NCBI RefSeq assembly: GCF_007625155.1
Contig: NZ_VMNK01000017.1
Span: 1 to 64,000 of the forward strand
Direction: 5' to 3'
From: Denitromonas halophila
GTDB taxonomy: Bacteria; Pseudomonadota; Gammaproteobacteria; Burkholderiales; Rhodocyclaceae
Length of the DNA: 64,000 nucleotides
In this document: positions 8,628 through 18,374 of the stretch, one piece after another
How positions within the stretch are numbered: position 1 is the stretch's first letter
Layout: every line of letters begins with the position of its first letter
Notes under the pieces: generated by a model
Told to the model about the DNA's origin: nothing
Seen by the model: only the letters and a program-made list of their open reading frames with translations
Databases searched by the model: none
Translations under genes and position numbers: made by a program

Positions 8628-10796
8628 TCAATACTTCAAGCGCGCGTAGTAGGTTTTTTGCGCGGCTTCACGAGCTTCGCCGAGGGTGCGCACGCCTTTT
8701 TCGGCGAGCAGCGGAATCATTTTGAGGAAGACCTCGGCGGTGACAATGGCGTCACCCATCGCAGTGTGACGCCCGATCACGGTCACCCCGAACCGCTCGG
8801 CAATGGCTTCAAGCCGATGGCTGTCCTGATTGGGGTGGATGATGGCTGACAGCAACAAGGTATCCAGCACCGGGTGATCGAACTGCATCCCCGTCACTTC
8901 TTCCTTCAGTTGCAGGAAGCGCATGTCGAAGGCAGCGTTGTGAGCCACCAGCACGGTATCCGCCGCAAACGCATGCAAGGCTGGTAGCACTTTGGTGATA
9001 TCGGGTTGACCGACCAGCATTTCGGGCGTGATGCCGTGAATCTTGGTGGACTCCGGTGGCAGGCTTCGCTTGGGATCCACCAGTTGCTCGAAAGCGTCGC
9101 CTTGCAGCAACTTTCCGTTCAGAATGCGCGTCGCACCGATCTGGATGATCTCGTCGCCTTGCGAGGGATTCAGGCCGGTGGTTTCGGTATCGAACACCGT
9201 GTAGGCGAGCTCGGACAGCAGCTGATCATCATGTTCGTGGTTCCGCTCTGACCAGCTGAACAGGTCGAAATCGTAGTATTCCGGCCGGCTGTCGCCCTTC
9301 AGATAGACGTCCGAGGTCACCTCCTCCTGGGGCGTCGCAGATGGCAGCACCAGCCGGAAGAAGGCGCGGTGCTTGACCTTCTCGCGCTCCAGCCACATCT
9401 CACCGTCGTGTCGTTCGATCACGTCGCGCACGGTCAATGGGCTGTTCTCGCCGGCGAAACGCATCGGCTCGAGTTCCCAGTTCATGACGGTTTCGGTGCT
9501 CATCGCCTGACCCGACCAGATCAGATCAAGGTGCACCAGTCGCCCCGCGGCCGCCAAGCGGAAGCGCAGCTCTCGGATTTCGAACTCGTCTGACAACCGG
9601 CTGGCCAGGTAGGTGACCGCTTGCAGCAGCGAGAAGCTATCGACCTTGACCCATAGCGCCTCATCGATCTCCTCGATTTTGGTGCGCAGTGACAGCCGGC
9701 TCTCGATTCGGCGCTGTGCAGCAGCCACCAGGTCGGCCCCCAGCATGTCTTCGAGCTGCCAACGGGCCTTGAGTGAGTCGGCAAACGCGGATGCGCTGTG
9801 ATCGAGGCGATCACTCATGGCTTTGACTTCGTCGCGGATCACGCCACGGAAACGGGTGCGCAGTTCGTCATCCAGATCAGAGAAGTCGAGCATCTCGGCC
9901 GCCGCACGCACATTGGCCAGCGAGGCACGGTTGCCCTCGGTGAGGGTGTGCAGGATTTCGTCGCGACGCGCTTCGTTTTCAATGGTGCGCGTGATGTTGT
10001 CCAGCATCAGAATAAAGCCGGAGACGGGGCGATCGCCGCCCTCGGTCGTGGCCACGCCAAGCACCGGCGCCATCTGCACGCGCAGCAGCTGGCCTGCGCG
10101 CGTGGTGGTCACAAAATTGGTGACCGGCTGCGCGGCGCTCTTGCGCAAACGGTGTTGAATATTTTCGAGCGCATGGGCGATCAGATGACGATCCATGACG
10201 GCATAGATCGACCGTCCCAGGCCGATCAGTTCGCCGCCGCCGGCTGCCCCGGGGGCGTCCGACATGGCGCGGAACTGCAGCCGCGCGCGGTTGTTGTAGA
10301 GCAGGATGCGGCCGTCGAGATTGCACACGACCACGCTTTGGGTGAGCTCCGACATCAGCGCGCCGAGGCGGTTTTTTTCTTCCTCCACCGAGCGCCGCGC
10401 ATCGGCCACACGGGTTTCCACGTCGTCCTGAAGACTCTGACGCTGATCGGCCAAGGTGTTGATGATGTCGACAAACGCACAGGTTTCGGCATTGCCATCG
10501 GCGGTCAGGCGACGTGTGGGTTCGGCCTTGAGCAAGGTCCGGCCATCTTCGGCCAGGCGGGCGGGCACCGCCACGTAGCGGCGATGCAGATCACGCAACA
10601 CGATCGCGCTGACGGCCATGGCCATCACCAGCATCGCGCCGAGCAAGGCGCCGCGCGGCGAAATGATGGGTACCAAGGCTTCACGCTCATCGGGCGAAAG
10701 GTCAGCCCACACGACCCAGCCACAGACGCCGACAACAATCAGCAACCAGGCGCATACCAAGGCGACGCTGAGAAGAAGTCGATTCTTTGGGCTCAT
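8628..10796 (-). CDS. Membrane PAS/pseudo-histidine kinase fused to a DnaQ-like 3'-5' exonuclease
   Basis: The 722-residue protein has two N-terminal membrane helices (about 8-30 and 50-68), a HAMP-like linker, a PAS-like domain (about 145-270) and a degenerate kinase core. A DEDDh exonuclease follows (about 530-695). The kinase H-box is ruined: EGNRASLANVRAAAEML aligns with HELRTPLTSIRAFSEML of the neighbouring kinase, so the phospho-histidine is Glu287. The ATP-binding N and G boxes are also missing. The exonuclease looks intact: D536 and E538 (FDTETTG), D624 (HNAAFD), H677 and D682 (HTAMGDA). The start ATG overlaps the receiver gene stop as ATGA. DnaQ-like genes commonly neighbour CrbS-type kinases; the membrane pseudokinase fusion is the unusual part. 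The role is unknown. Confidence 0.85.
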   Translation of the reverse strand: MSPKNRLLLSVALVCAWLLIVVGVCGWVVWADLSPDEREALVPIISPRGALLGAMLVMAMAVSAIVLRDLHRRYVAVPARLAEDGRTLLKAEPTRRLTADGNAETCAFVDIINTLADQRQSLQDDVETRVADARRSVEEEKNRLGALMSELTQSVVVCNLDGRILLYNNRARLQFRAMSDAPGAAGGGELIGLGRSIYAVMDRHLIAHALENIQHRLRKSAAQPVTNFVTTTRAGQLLRVQMAPVLGVATTEGGDRPVSGFILMLDNITRTIENEARRDEILHTLTEGNRASLANVRAAAEMLDFSDLDDELRTRFRGVIRDEVKAMSDRLDHSASAFADSLKARWQLEDMLGADLVAAAQRRIESRLSLRTKIEEIDEALWVKVDSFSLLQAVTYLASRLSDEFEIRELRFRLAAAGRLVHLDLIWSGQAMSTETVMNWELEPMRFAGENSPLTVRDVIERHDGEMWLEREKVKHRAFFRLVLPSATPQEEVTSDVYLKGDSRPEYYDFDLFSWSERNHEHDDQLLSELAYTVFDTETTGLNPSQGDEIIQIGATRILNGKLLQGDAFEQLVDPKRSLPPESTKIHGITPEMLVGQPDITKVLPALHAFAADTVLVAHNAAFDMRFLQLKEEVTGMQFDHPVLDTLLLSAIIHPNQDSHRLEAIAERFGVTVIGRHTAMGDAIVTAEVFLKMIPLLAEKGVRTLGEAREAAQKTYYARLKY

Positions 10797-11173
10797 GCAT
10801 TCGACCCGAGCAGTTGATGCACCTGTTCGACCAGGTCTTTGGTGGAGAACGGCTTGGTCATGTAGGCATCGGCGCCGAGTGCCAGCCCCTTGGCCATTTC
10901 GGTATCCCGACCTTTGGCGGTCAGCATCAAAATTCGCGTCGACGAGAGCGCCGGATCAGCCTTGACCTCCTGGCAGACATCGAAGCCACTCTTCTTCGGC
11001 ATCATCACGTCGAGTAGCACGAGGTCCGGCGAATCGCTGCGGATCTTGGCAATCGCCTCTTCCCCGTCACCCGCGATGGACACGTCGAAGCCCTCGCGTT
11101 TCATCAGGAATTCCAAGGAGATGACGATATTCGGCTCATCGTCGGCGATCAGTATTTTTTTTGATTGTGTCAT
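10793..11173 (-). CDS. Single-domain response regulator (receiver only)
   Basis: This is a 126-residue CheY-like receiver with acidic residues D11, D12 and E13, phospho-acceptor D55 in LVLLDVMMPKKSG, T85 and K107 (MTKPF). There is no output domain, so it must act by protein contact or phosphotransfer, unlike the LuxR-type CrbR that partners CrbS in vibrios. It lies 55 bases after the SLC5-type kinase gene, its likely phosphodonor. Its stop overlaps the next gene start (ATGA), which ties it to the pseudokinase-exonuclease. Confidence 0.93.
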   Translation of the reverse strand: MTQSKKILIADDEPNIVISLEFLMKREGFDVSIAGDGEEAIAKIRSDSPDLVLLDVMMPKKSGFDVCQEVKADPALSSTRILMLTAKGRDTEMAKGLALGADAYMTKPFSTKDLVEQVHQLLGSNA

Positions 11174-11228
11174 GTAGCTTCCCTCCCCCTTACATCACAT
11201 TCTAAGTCATTGCCCTGACATCAAAGCA

Positions 11229-13967
11229 TCAGGCTAATTCCTTGTTTTCGCCGCCGGATACCGCCAGTTTTCGGGGCAACTCGAACGAAAACACCGCGCC
11301 CTTGCCGGGCTCGCTGGTGACCCACAAGGCCCCCCCGAAGTGCTCAATGATTTCGCGGCTGATCGGCAGCCCCAAGCCGGTACCGGTGGGCTTGCCGCCA
11401 CTGCCGCTGGCCTGACGAAACTTCTCGAAAATCTCGTTCTGGGCATCCTGCGGAATCCCCGGGCCGTTGTCGCAAACATCAACACGCACACCGGCTTCGC
11501 TTTCGCTCATCGCGACTCGCACCACCCCACCATGCTCAGGCACGAAACGCGCCGCATTGCCGATCAGATTGGTGAGTACCTGGATCAGTCGATCGCGGTC
11601 CACCCGCAGCACCGTCACCGTCGGCGGCAGCGCCAGCACCAGTTCGGCTTTTCGATTCCGTACCAGCTGGCCAGCGGTGGTTGCCACATGCTCGATCAGC
11701 TCGATCAGGTCCACATCGGTGTCGTGCCACTGCGCGTGACCGGACTCAATCTTGGCGAGATCGAGCACCTGATTCACCAGCCGGGTCAGGCGCTCGGTTT
11801 CTTCGACAATGATGCCCAGAAAGCGCTTTCGTTCGGCCAGATCGATCTTTGGATCGTCCAGCAGCATCTCGGAGAAGGCGCGGATAGAAGTCAACGGCGT
11901 GCGCAACTCGTGCGTGACCGAAGACATGAAATCGTCCTTCACCCGGTCGAGCTCCTGCAAACGCTCGTTGGCCGCGCGCAAGTCTTCGGTGGCCGCCTGC
12001 AAGGCCTGCGACTTTTCTTCGAGTTCGCGCGAATACGCGCGCACCTGCGAGGCCTCGTCGAGGATATTCATCACCTCTTCGATGCCGAGCGTCTCCTCCT
12101 GCACCACCGAGGCGATCATCACCCGCGCCGACACACTGCCAATCGCACCGGCCAGCAGTGTTTCGGCGAAATGCACCAGATCGCCGTCGGCCTGCAGGTC
12201 TTCGATATGTTCAACGCCCTGACTGTGCGCATAAGCCGAGAAATTCACCCGGACGCGCTCCGCACCGAGGAATCGCGCAAGCAGTGCAAGCAGGTCGTCA
12301 ATCTTGGCCTGACCGCGCCAGAACCGCGCCGCGCCGCGCGACTCACGCTTGAGGATATCGACAAACACGCTGGCCTGCCCGGCCTCCACTGCGGTGGGCG
12401 GCCGCCACAGCGAGACCGCCACAAAGGCGCCGATATTGGCAAACATGCTCCAGAACAAGGCGTGCGTCGTGGCGTTGACATCACCAAAGCCAAAGAGCCG
12501 CTCGGGCATCAACAACTCAATGCCGAACATGCCCGATTCGACAAAAGCCATCGGCAACCAGCCCGACTTGGCAAACGAGGGCAGCAGCAAGGTATACAGC
12601 CAGACGCCGAATCCCGCCGCCAGACCGGCCACAGCGCCATTTCGCGTGGCACCACGCCAATACATGCCGCCGAGGAGCGCAGGGGCAAACTGCACCACAG
12701 CGGCAAAACTGATCAGGCCAATTGACACCAGCGCGTAGGCTTGGCCGGCAAGCCGGAAATAGAGGTAGCCCAGCAGCAGAATCACCACAATCGCGCCACG
12801 CCGGATAAACAGCAGCAGGCCGGTCAGGTCATGCGGCGCCCAACGCCGAAAGCGCGTATTCGACAGTAGCAGGGGCATCACCAAGTCGTTGCACACCATG
12901 GTCGACAGCGCGATGGTCTCCACAATGACCATGCTGGTCGCGGCCGACAAGCCGCCAATAAAAGCGAGCAAGGTGAGCGTGGAATAGCCCTCGGCAAGCG
13001 GCAAGGTGAGCACGAAGGAGTCCGGGTCGATCACATTCGCCGGAAAACGCAGCATGCCACCCAAGGCAATCGGCAGCACAAAGATATTGATCAGCAGCAG
13101 ATACAGCGGAAACAGCCAGGTGGCGCGCTTGAGATGTCGCTCGTCGACGTTCTCGACCACGGCAATCTGAAACTGTCTCGGCAACATCAAGAACGCCAGC
13201 GCCGACAGCACGGTCAACGCAAACCAGTCCGCCTTGCTGCCCGCCATATCCAGACTCAACAAGGGCGCAAGATCCGGCGAGATGGCCGCGCGCACGAACA
13301 GATCTTCCCAGCCATCGAAAATAAAATAGGTGACAACGACGCCCACCGCCAGAAAGGCGATCAGCTTGACGATGGACTCGAAGGCGATGGCCGCCACCAT
13401 GCCCTCGTGGCGCTCGGTCGCATCAAGATGACGCGTGCCGAAAATCATCGTAAACGCGGCGAGCACCAGCGCCATGTACAGCGCGGTGTCGCGATACCAA
13501 TCGCCGCTGGAGCCCGGATGGGCACCGGTCAGCAAGCCGTACTCACTGGATACGGCTTTGAGTTGCAACGCAATATAAGGAACGATGCCGATCACCGCCA
13601 CCAGGGTGACCATGCTCGCCAGCAGCCGGCTCTTGCCATAACGCGAGGCGATGAAGTCGGCGATCGAGGTGATGCGGTAGGCCTTGCTGATCCGCACCAT
13701 CTTCAGCAGCACCAGCCACGACACCCCCATGACCAGCGTCGGCCCCAGGTAGACCGGCAAGAACCCCAGCCCGGTCGTCGCTGCGCGGCCCACGCTGCCG
13801 TAGTAGGTCCAGGCAGTGCAATACACGGCCAGCGACAGGGCATAGACCCAGGGATTGGCGATCAGCGAGCGGCCCGCGTCGGCGCGGCGATCGCCATAGA
13901 GCGCAACACCGAACAGCACCACCAGATAGGCGAATGAGGCGCCAACGATGACACTGCTCGACAGCAT
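11229..13967 (-). CDS. SLC5-type sensor histidine kinase (CrbS/CbrA family)
   Basis: The 912-residue protein joins a sodium:solute-symporter-like membrane domain of about 13 helices (1-535) to a STAC-type linker (about 560-640), a coiled coil and a complete kinase. The H-box is HELRTPLTSI (His686). The N-box region is QVLTNLIGNAARF and the G-boxes are DNGPGIP and GTGLGL. Family members such as CrbS regulate acs and acetate use; CbrA senses histidine or carbon status. Position one gene away from acs favours an acetate role (inference). A 65-residue membrane protein lies 9 bases upstream and a receiver downstream. There is no fused receiver domain. Confidence 0.93.
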   Translation of the reverse strand: MLSSSVIVGASFAYLVVLFGVALYGDRRADAGRSLIANPWVYALSLAVYCTAWTYYGSVGRAATTGLGFLPVYLGPTLVMGVSWLVLLKMVRISKAYRITSIADFIASRYGKSRLLASMVTLVAVIGIVPYIALQLKAVSSEYGLLTGAHPGSSGDWYRDTALYMALVLAAFTMIFGTRHLDATERHEGMVAAIAFESIVKLIAFLAVGVVVTYFIFDGWEDLFVRAAISPDLAPLLSLDMAGSKADWFALTVLSALAFLMLPRQFQIAVVENVDERHLKRATWLFPLYLLLINIFVLPIALGGMLRFPANVIDPDSFVLTLPLAEGYSTLTLLAFIGGLSAATSMVIVETIALSTMVCNDLVMPLLLSNTRFRRWAPHDLTGLLLFIRRGAIVVILLLGYLYFRLAGQAYALVSIGLISFAAVVQFAPALLGGMYWRGATRNGAVAGLAAGFGVWLYTLLLPSFAKSGWLPMAFVESGMFGIELLMPERLFGFGDVNATTHALFWSMFANIGAFVAVSLWRPPTAVEAGQASVFVDILKRESRGAARFWRGQAKIDDLLALLARFLGAERVRVNFSAYAHSQGVEHIEDLQADGDLVHFAETLLAGAIGSVSARVMIASVVQEETLGIEEVMNILDEASQVRAYSRELEEKSQALQAATEDLRAANERLQELDRVKDDFMSSVTHELRTPLTSIRAFSEMLLDDPKIDLAERKRFLGIIVEETERLTRLVNQVLDLAKIESGHAQWHDTDVDLIELIEHVATTAGQLVRNRKAELVLALPPTVTVLRVDRDRLIQVLTNLIGNAARFVPEHGGVVRVAMSESEAGVRVDVCDNGPGIPQDAQNEIFEKFRQASGSGGKPTGTGLGLPISREIIEHFGGALWVTSEPGKGAVFSFELPRKLAVSGGENKELA

Positions 13968-13976
13968 GGCGCGCTC

Positions 13977-14174
13977 CTATCGAAAACCGGACTCGACGAT
14001 CCAGGCGAGCACCGCAATCACGGCGGCCCAGATGCCGAACATGGAAAGGAATACGAGCGGAACGCCAAACAGCGCGACAGCGGCGTCGAACAACCAGAGG
14101 ATTGGCGCATTGAATGCCACCGCCGCAAACAGGGTGCAGGCGACCAGACGTTGCCGCGCGAGCGCTTTACGCAT
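13977..14174 (-). CDS. Small two-helix membrane protein upstream of the sensor kinase
   Basis: This is a 65-residue protein made almost entirely of two hydrophobic helices (VACTLFAAVAFNAPILWLF and FGVPLVFLSMFGIWAAVIAV). The ATG at 14172-14174 has a good GAGGTG site 5 bases upstream, so I prefer it to an ATG 16 codons earlier. The gene ends 9 bases before the kinase start, so the two are co-transcribed. Similar short membrane proteins precede SLC5-type kinases in other proteobacteria and may be a small subunit of the sensor, but the function is not known. Confidence 0.75.
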   Translation of the reverse strand: MRKALARQRLVACTLFAAVAFNAPILWLFDAAVALFGVPLVFLSMFGIWAAVIAVLAWIVESGFR

Positions 14175-14257
14175 CACCGCACCTCGTTCGGAAAACGGAA
14201 AATCATTATAGCCCGCCCCCAACGCCCGCCCCGATTGCTTCGGCGGCTCGATCCAGC

Positions 14258-14286
14258 AAAAAAAGAAGGCGCGTTACCGCGCCTTC
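14258..14286 (-). terminator. Rho-independent terminator after acs
   Basis: A 9-bp stem (GAAGGCGCG, loop TTAC) with a run of seven T residues on the minus strand, about 95 bases past the acs stop. It separates acs from the sensor operon, which must therefore have its own promoter or depend on read-through. Confidence 0.85.
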
Positions 14287-14381
14287 GTCTCCTCGTATAT
14301 TGGCCCGCTCTACGGCAGGCTCCCCTCGTTATTCTTTTCGCGGGGCGCCGTCAGGGCGGCGCCTCCACGGAGGTCAGGCGC

Positions 14382-16343
14382 TTATCCCTTGAGCTGATCC
14401 AGAATGGCCGGATTCTCGAGGGTGGAGGTGTCTTGCGTGATCTCCTCACCCTTGGCCAGCTGACGCAGCAGACGGCGCATGATCTTGCCCGAACGCGTTT
14501 TGGGCAGGTTCTCGCCAAAACGGATGTCTTTCGGCTTGGCGATCGGGCCGATCTCCTTGGCCACCCAGGCTGACAACTCTTTGATGACCGCCGGCGCATC
14601 CGCTTCGGACGGACGCGGGCCCTTGAGCACCACGAAGGCCACAATCGCCTCACCCGTGGTGTCGTCAGGACGACCCACTACCGCCGCTTCGGCGACTTTT
14701 TCGTGAGCGACCAGCGCGGACTCGATTTCCATCGTGCCCATACGGTGACCGGAGACGTTCAGCACGTCGTCGATACGACCGGTAATGGTGAAGTAGCCGG
14801 TGTCGATATCGCGGATCGCGCCATCGCCTGCCAGGTAGTACTTGCCCTGGAAGTCAGCTGGGTAGTAAGACGTCTTGAAGCGCTCAGGATCGCCCCACAC
14901 GGTGCGGATCATGGACGGCCACGGACGCTTGACGACCAGAATACCGCCCTGGCCCCACGGCTGCTCAAGACCGGTTTCATCGACCACGGCGGCCTGAATG
15001 CCCGGGAACGGCAGCGTGCACGAACCCGGCACCATCGGCGTCGCGCCAGGCAGCGGGGTGATCATGTGACCACCGGTTTCGGTCTGCCAGAAGGTATCAA
15101 CGATCGGGCAACGGCTGCCGCCGATGTTCTCGTAGTACCACTCCCAGGCCGCCGGATTGATCGGCTCACCGACCGAACCCAGAATGCGCAGGCTCGACAT
15201 GTCGTAACGATCCGGATGCACGGCTTCGTTGGCATCGGCCGCCTTGATCAGCGAGCGGATCGCTGTCGGTGCGGTGTAGAAAACACTGACCTTGTGGTTC
15301 TGGATCATTTTCCAGAAACGGCCGGCGTCCGGATAGGTCGGCACGCCTTCGAACACCACCTGGGTGGCGCCGCAGGCCAGCGGGCCGTAGGCGATGTAGG
15401 TGTGACCCGTGACCCAGCCGATGTCAGCCGTGCACCAGAACACGTCGTCCGGCTTGATATCGAAGGTGTATTGCATGGTCAGCATGGCGTGCAGCAGGTA
15501 GCCGCCGCTCGAATGCTGAACGCCTTTCGGCTTGCCGGTCGAACCCGAGGTGTAGAGCAGGAACAGCGGGTGCTCGGCCCCCACCCACTCCGGCTCGCAG
15601 GTCTCGGGCTGCTCGGCAAGAATGTCATTCAGCCACACATCACGGCCCGCCGTCATGTTGACCTCAGTGCCGGTGCGCTTGACCACCAGCACTTTCTTGA
15701 TCGACTCGCAGCCGCCCATGGCCAGCGCTTCGTCGGCGATCGGCTTGAGCGGGAGCGCCTTGCCACCACGGAACTGGCCGTCGGAGGTAATCAGGGCTGC
15801 CGCGCTGGAGCTTTCGATACGATCACGCAGGGATTGCGCAGAAAAACCGCCGAACACCACCGAGTGGGTTGCGCCGATGCGGGCGCAGGCCTGCATGGCC
15901 ACGATGCCTTCGATCGACATCGGCAGATAGATCACCACGCGGTCGCCCTTGGCGACGCCGACGCTCTTGAGCGCGTTGGCCATCTTGCTGACGCGGGAGA
16001 GCAGATCCTTGTAGGTCACCTTGGTGACCTGGCCGTCATCGGCTTCAAAAATGATCGCGACCTTGTCGCCCAGACCATTGTTAACCTGACGGTCGATACA
16101 GTTGTACGACACGTTCAGCTCGCCGTCGTCGAACCATTTGAAGAACGGAGCGTTGGACTCGTCGAGCACCTTGGTGAAAGGCTTCTTCCAGTCGAGGAGC
16201 TTGCGGGCGTGGTTCGCCCAGTAACCTTCGTAATCGGTCTCAGCCTGCTTGACCAGGGCCTGATAGGCCTCCATGCCGGGTACGGCAGCATTCTTGGCCA
16301 GCGACTCGGGGGGGTAGTACAGCTTCTGGGCGTTGTCGGACAT
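14382..16343 (-). CDS. acs: Acetyl-CoA synthetase
   Basis: The enzyme converts acetate, ATP and CoA to acetyl-CoA through an acetyl-adenylate. The 653-residue length is typical. The adenylate-forming signature [11 protein letters not shown] is at about residue 265, and the C-terminal [10 protein letters not shown] type motif carries Lys620. That lysine is the conserved catalytic residue, which is shut off by acetylation in this family. The start ATG follows a strong GAGGAG-rich site. It is next to an SLC5-type sensor kinase and a symporter, matching known acetate-uptake regulons. Divergent fumarase begins about 300 bases upstream. Confidence 0.97.
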   Translation of the reverse strand: MSDNAQKLYYPPESLAKNAAVPGMEAYQALVKQAETDYEGYWANHARKLLDWKKPFTKVLDESNAPFFKWFDDGELNVSYNCIDRQVNNGLGDKVAIIFEADDGQVTKVTYKDLLSRVSKMANALKSVGVAKGDRVVIYLPMSIEGIVAMQACARIGATHSVVFGGFSAQSLRDRIESSSAAALITSDGQFRGGKALPLKPIADEALAMGGCESIKKVLVVKRTGTEVNMTAGRDVWLNDILAEQPETCEPEWVGAEHPLFLLYTSGSTGKPKGVQHSSGGYLLHAMLTMQYTFDIKPDDVFWCTADIGWVTGHTYIAYGPLACGATQVVFEGVPTYPDAGRFWKMIQNHKVSVFYTAPTAIRSLIKAADANEAVHPDRYDMSSLRILGSVGEPINPAAWEWYYENIGGSRCPIVDTFWQTETGGHMITPLPGATPMVPGSCTLPFPGIQAAVVDETGLEQPWGQGGILVVKRPWPSMIRTVWGDPERFKTSYYPADFQGKYYLAGDGAIRDIDTGYFTITGRIDDVLNVSGHRMGTMEIESALVAHEKVAEAAVVGRPDDTTGEAIVAFVVLKGPRPSEADAPAVIKELSAWVAKEIGPIAKPKDIRFGENLPKTRSGKIMRRLLRQLAKGEEITQDTSTLENPAILDQLKG

Positions 16344-16649
16344 CTCTCACCTCTCCTCAATTCACGGAATCGAAATTCGGTTACTTGCTCCAGTCTGCGC
16401 CGGAACAATCAACAGACATTACCATCAGCGGCGACACTCAATAAACCCGGCCACTGAGAACAGACCGCATTAAATGAAATCTATCTTACACAGGACTTAC
16501 ACCTTCGTGGCACTGCAACACAAAGCAGCTGACTCCGCAGTGTTAGAATCTCGCCCGACGCCACAACGCCAGTCAAGCGATTCGTGGACGCATCATGGCA
16601 GGGGCTGCTTTGCCCGCGGCGCCTGCCTTTCTCTGTGAGGGAGCCCACC
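16344..16649. other. Divergent intergenic region between acs and fumarase
   Basis: About 306 bases with no convincing gene. It must hold the acs promoter (minus strand) and the fumarase promoter (plus strand). A TAGAAT hexamer at 16544-16549 is a possible fumarase -10, but no good -35 lies at the right distance. I see no clear operator, riboswitch or sigma-54 site. Confidence 0.5.
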
Positions 16650-18182
16650 ATGAGCACAATCAAGCAGGAAGACTTCATCCAGTCCATCGCGGACGCATTC
16701 CAGTTCATCAGCTACTACCATCCGCTGGACTACATCCAGGCGCTGGGCGAAGCCTATGAGCGCGAAGAATCGCCCGCCGCGAAAGACGCCATCGCGCAGA
16801 TTCTCACCAACAGCCGCATGTGCGCCGAAGGGCATCGCCCCATCTGCCAGGACACCGGTATCGCGGTGGTCTTCCTCAAGGTGGGCATGAACGTGCGCTG
16901 GGACAGCACGCTGAGCGTCCAGGAGATGGTCAACGAAGGCGTGCGCCGTGCCTACACCGACCCCGACAACACGCTGCGCGCCTCGGTGCTGCTAGACCCC
17001 GCCGGCGCCCGCAAGAACAGCAAGGACAACACCCCGGCCGTGGTGCACTACGAGATCGTGCCGGGCGACACCGTCGACATCACCTGTGCGGCCAAGGGCG
17101 GCGGCTCCGAAAACAAATCGAAGCTGGTCATGCTCAACCCCTCCGACTCCATCGTCGACTGGGTGCTCAAAACCCTCCCGACCATGGGCGCCGGCTGGTG
17201 CCCGCCGGGCATCCTCGGCATCGGCATCGGCGGCACGCCTGAAAAAGCCATGCTGCTGGCCAAGGAATCGCTGATGGGCCATGTGGACATCCAGGAACTC
17301 CAGGCCCGCGCCGCCAAGGGCGACACCCTGAGCCGCGTCGAAGAACTGCGCCTCGAACTCTTCGACAAGGTCAACGCGCTGGGCATCGGCGCCCAGGGCC
17401 TCGGCGGCCTCACCACCGTGCTCGACGTCAAGATTCTCGACTACCCGACCCACGCCGCCTCGCTGCCGGTCGCGATGATCCCCAACTGTGCCGCCACTCG
17501 TCATGTGCATTTCGAGCTCGATGGCTCCGGCCCTGCCCACCTCCAGGCACCCCGCCTCGAAGACTGGCCGGCCGTCACCTGGCAGGCAGATACCGAAGTC
17601 GCCACCCGCGTCGACCTCAACACCCTCACCACCGAACAAGTCTCTTCGTGGAAGCCGGGCCAGGTCCTGCTCCTCAACGGCAAGATGCTCACCGGCCGCG
17701 ACGCCGCCCACAAGCGCATCGCCGACATGCTCGCCAAGGGCGAGAAGCTGCCGGTCGACTTCACCAACCGCGTCATCTACTACGTCGGCCCGGTCGACCC
17801 GGTGCGCGACGAAGTCGTCGGCCCGGCCGGCCCCACCACCGCCACGCGCATGGACGGCTTCACCCGCATGATGCTCGAAAAAACCGGCCTCATCGCCATG
17901 GTCGGCAAAGCCGAACGCGGCCCCGTGGCCATCGAAGCCATCAAGGACAACAAGGCCGCCTACCTCATGGCCGTCGGCGGCTCCGCCTACCTCGTCTCCA
18001 AGGCCATCAAGGCCTCCAAGGTGGTCGGGTTCGCTGATCTGGGCATGGAAGCTATCTACGAATTTGACGTGGTCGACATGCCGGTCACCGTCGCGGTCGA
18101 CGCCTCGGGCGAGTCGGTTCACAAAACCGGCCCGAAGCTGTGGCAGGCCAAGATCGGCAAGATCCCGGTCGTGACCAGCTGA
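16650..18182 (+). CDS. fumA: Fumarate hydratase, class I (iron-sulfur)
   Basis: This is the TCA-cycle enzyme that interconverts fumarate and malate. The 510-residue protein is a single-chain class I fumarase with the N-terminal alpha part (HRPICQDTGIAVVFLKVG, about 55-72) and the C-terminal beta part (LTGRDAAHKRI, about 350). Cysteines suited to hold a 4Fe-4S cluster occur in PICQDTG and PNCAATRH. The ATG at 16650 follows GTGAGGGAG, so I prefer it to an ATG 22 codons earlier. The symbol fumA is used in the sense of the oxygen-labile class I family; FumB-type naming would be equally valid. Confidence 0.93.
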   Translation: MSTIKQEDFIQSIADAFQFISYYHPLDYIQALGEAYEREESPAAKDAIAQILTNSRMCAEGHRPICQDTGIAVVFLKVGMNVRWDSTLSVQEMVNEGVRRAYTDPDNTLRASVLLDPAGARKNSKDNTPAVVHYEIVPGDTVDITCAAKGGGSENKSKLVMLNPSDSIVDWVLKTLPTMGAGWCPPGILGIGIGGTPEKAMLLAKESLMGHVDIQELQARAAKGDTLSRVEELRLELFDKVNALGIGAQGLGGLTTVLDVKILDYPTHAASLPVAMIPNCAATRHVHFELDGSGPAHLQAPRLEDWPAVTWQADTEVATRVDLNTLTTEQVSSWKPGQVLLLNGKMLTGRDAAHKRIADMLAKGEKLPVDFTNRVIYYVGPVDPVRDEVVGPAGPTTATRMDGFTRMMLEKTGLIAMVGKAERGPVAIEAIKDNKAAYLMAVGGSAYLVSKAIKASKVVGFADLGMEAIYEFDVVDMPVTVAVDASGESVHKTGPKLWQAKIGKIPVVTS

Positions 18183-18204
18183 TCACGACTGGCAACACGC
18201 AGAC

Positions 18205-18234
18205 GAAAATGCCCGGCATATGCCGGGCATTTTC
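18205..18234 (+). terminator. Rho-independent terminator after fumarase
   Basis: A perfect 30-base palindrome (half-site GAAAATGCCCGGCAT) whose stem ends in TTTTCTTT, 22 bases past the fumarase stop. By symmetry it could also act on the minus strand. Confidence 0.85.
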
Positions 18235-18374
18235 TTTGGCGGCGCACGTCACCGAAGCGCCCAACGGCGACCCGTTGGCAAAGTCCGATGCCAACTCAAA
18301 CCAGATAACGCGACGCACCTAATCATTCAGGGCAAAGCGCCGACGATACGCCGAGACGATTCCGAAAACCGGAC

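Noticed and set aside
14703..16457. A 584-codon open frame antisense to acs
   Set aside because: It is a shadow of the acs codon pattern; no motif and no ribosome site.
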